A DNA stretch of 6,076 nt from Nitrosomonas sp. Its GTDB lineage: Bacteria; Pseudomonadota; Gammaproteobacteria; Burkholderiales; Nitrosomonadaceae. Made by a program: the position numbers and the translations under genes. Numbering within the stretch: the stretch's first letter is position 1; each line of letters opens with the position of its first letter. The stretch lies in the NCBI GenBank assembly GCA_005779435.1, contig SXJH01000199.1, positions 1-6,076 of the forward strand, given 5' to 3'. This document shows, one piece after another, positions 5,483 through 6,076 of this stretch. The notes beneath the pieces are model-generated. The model was not told the DNA's origin. It did not search any database and worked only from the letters and a program-made list of their open reading frames with translations.

Positions 5483-6076
5483 CTAACAGGCCAATTCTTC
5501 TAGCAGCGCCACGTAGCGCGGCAGCACGTTGGCGTCCGGATAATCCAGCATCTCATCCACGAAACGCTGCCGGTGCGCTTCCACATAGAAATCGCCGCAG
5601 CCGTTGGCGAGAAAATATTTAATTTTCTCGTACACATCGTCGCGGCACTTCAATTCGGTCTCCGGCATGTAATACGCCACCGCCGAGCGAGCCGCAATCA
5701 GATAATCCGCCGCCAGCACCGGCTTCTTCTCCCTGACGGCTTCGAATACCACGGAAGTCGCCAAATCGATGATGACATCGGCCCAATTCATCAAATGCAC
5801 CGAATGCGCATCGTCGCTCGCCACACGCACATTCGGCAATTTTTTAATCGAACTGTCCTTGGTCAACGACTGCTTCCAACCGCTGCGCGTATGCGGTTTG
5901 ATAATCAATTCTGCCTCTGGAAATTCGGCGATCAGATGCACCACTTCGTTGACCTCCTCCCAAAACGTCGTGAAGTTGGCTTTGCGCAAAAACATGACGA
6001 TTTTAAGCTTACTGTCGGATCGCGTCAGCGGCGAAGGCGGCATCAGGCCGGATAAAATTTTCAGCCATGCTTCGCA
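5483..6076 (-). CDS. Surface-glycan biosynthesis protein, CDP-glycerol glycerophosphotransferase-like, C-terminal part
   Basis: The frame is open to the right edge, giving 197 visible C-terminal residues; the start lies outside the window. The fragment has a Rossmann-like half: a strand KLKIVMFL with a following helix, then ELIIKPHTRSG at 56-66, NVRVASDD at 82-89, and WADVIIDLATSVVFEAVREKKPVLA at about 98-122. The KPH motif and the ADVIID-x4-VVFEA-x4-KPVL pattern resemble the C-terminal half of GT-B-fold CDP-glycerol glycerophosphotransferase-type enzymes and related capsule proteins. In those, this half binds the nucleotide donor, and the usual 'DYSS' is DLATS here. A more remote GT-B transferase or an export-linked capsule protein is possible. 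It lies upstream of FkbM by 37 bp in the same direction, so it is probably the same operon. There is no in-window promoter. Confidence 0.6.
   Translation of the reverse strand, partial: CEAWLKILSGLMPPSPLTRSDSKLKIVMFLRKANFTTFWEEVNEVVHLIAEFPEAELIIKPHTRSGWKQSLTKDSSIKKLPNVRVASDDAHSVHLMNWADVIIDLATSVVFEAVREKKPVLAADYLIAARSAVAYYMPETELKCRDDVYEKIKYFLANGCGDFYVEAHRQRFVDEMLDYPDANVLPRYVALLEELAC

Noticed and set aside
5573..6055. Plus-strand open frame (160 codons) opposite the right-edge gene
   Set aside because: The composition is typical of an antisense shadow (His, Arg and Gln runs), and the minus frame is coherent and protein-like.
1..6076. CRISPR arrays, tRNA or rRNA genes, phage modules
   Set aside because: No repeat-spacer periodicity, no tRNA-like cloverleaf sequence, no rRNA segments and no phage structural or integrase genes were seen on either strand.

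Overview
The window looks like a chromosomal segment of a Gram-negative proteobacterium. This is indicated by a periplasmic IalB-family protein with a Sec signal, an O-antigen-ligase-type polymerase/ligase and an IS5-family insertion sequence. The DUF2024 protein and the style of the transposase N-terminus recall gamma/betaproteobacteria such as methanotrophs or nitrifiers. That assignment is tentative and rests on recollection of family members, not on a search. Base composition is moderate and fairly even, and every convincing gene lies on the minus strand, so transcription runs from right to left.

Right part (about 2426-6076, read right to left): four consecutive surface-glycan genes. They are the C-terminal part of a glycan-biosynthesis protein resembling CDP-glycerol glycerophosphotransferases (open at the right edge), an FkbM-family methyltransferase, a family 2 glycosyltransferase, and an O-antigen ligase/polymerase (Wzy_C) membrane protein. 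Gaps are 24-37 bp, and the last pair overlaps by 22 bp if the better start is used, so this is very probably one operon. A plausible division of labour is that the transferases build and decorate a lipid-linked oligosaccharide, FkbM adds an O-methyl group, and the membrane protein polymerises it or joins it to its acceptor. A weak hairpin plus T-run sits at the end of the last gene.

Left part (about 97-2270): four smaller, functionally mixed genes. They encode a class I-type SAM O-methyltransferase with an unusual N-terminal extension, a DUF2024 protein with a CxxC motif, an IalB-family periplasmic protein, and an ArsC/YfgD-type thioredoxin-fold reductase. Each has a recognisable ribosome binding site. 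Spacing suggests that ialB and arsC, and perhaps the DUF2024 gene, can be co-transcribed.

Left edge (1-~97): the 5' end of an IS5-family transposase and a presumed IS terminus that abuts the arsC stop codon exactly. The element entered at, or created, the end of arsC.

I did not find a convincing undescribed system. The points most worth a second look are the IS/arsC junction, the unassigned C-terminal third of the glycosyltransferase, and the start-site question of the ligase.
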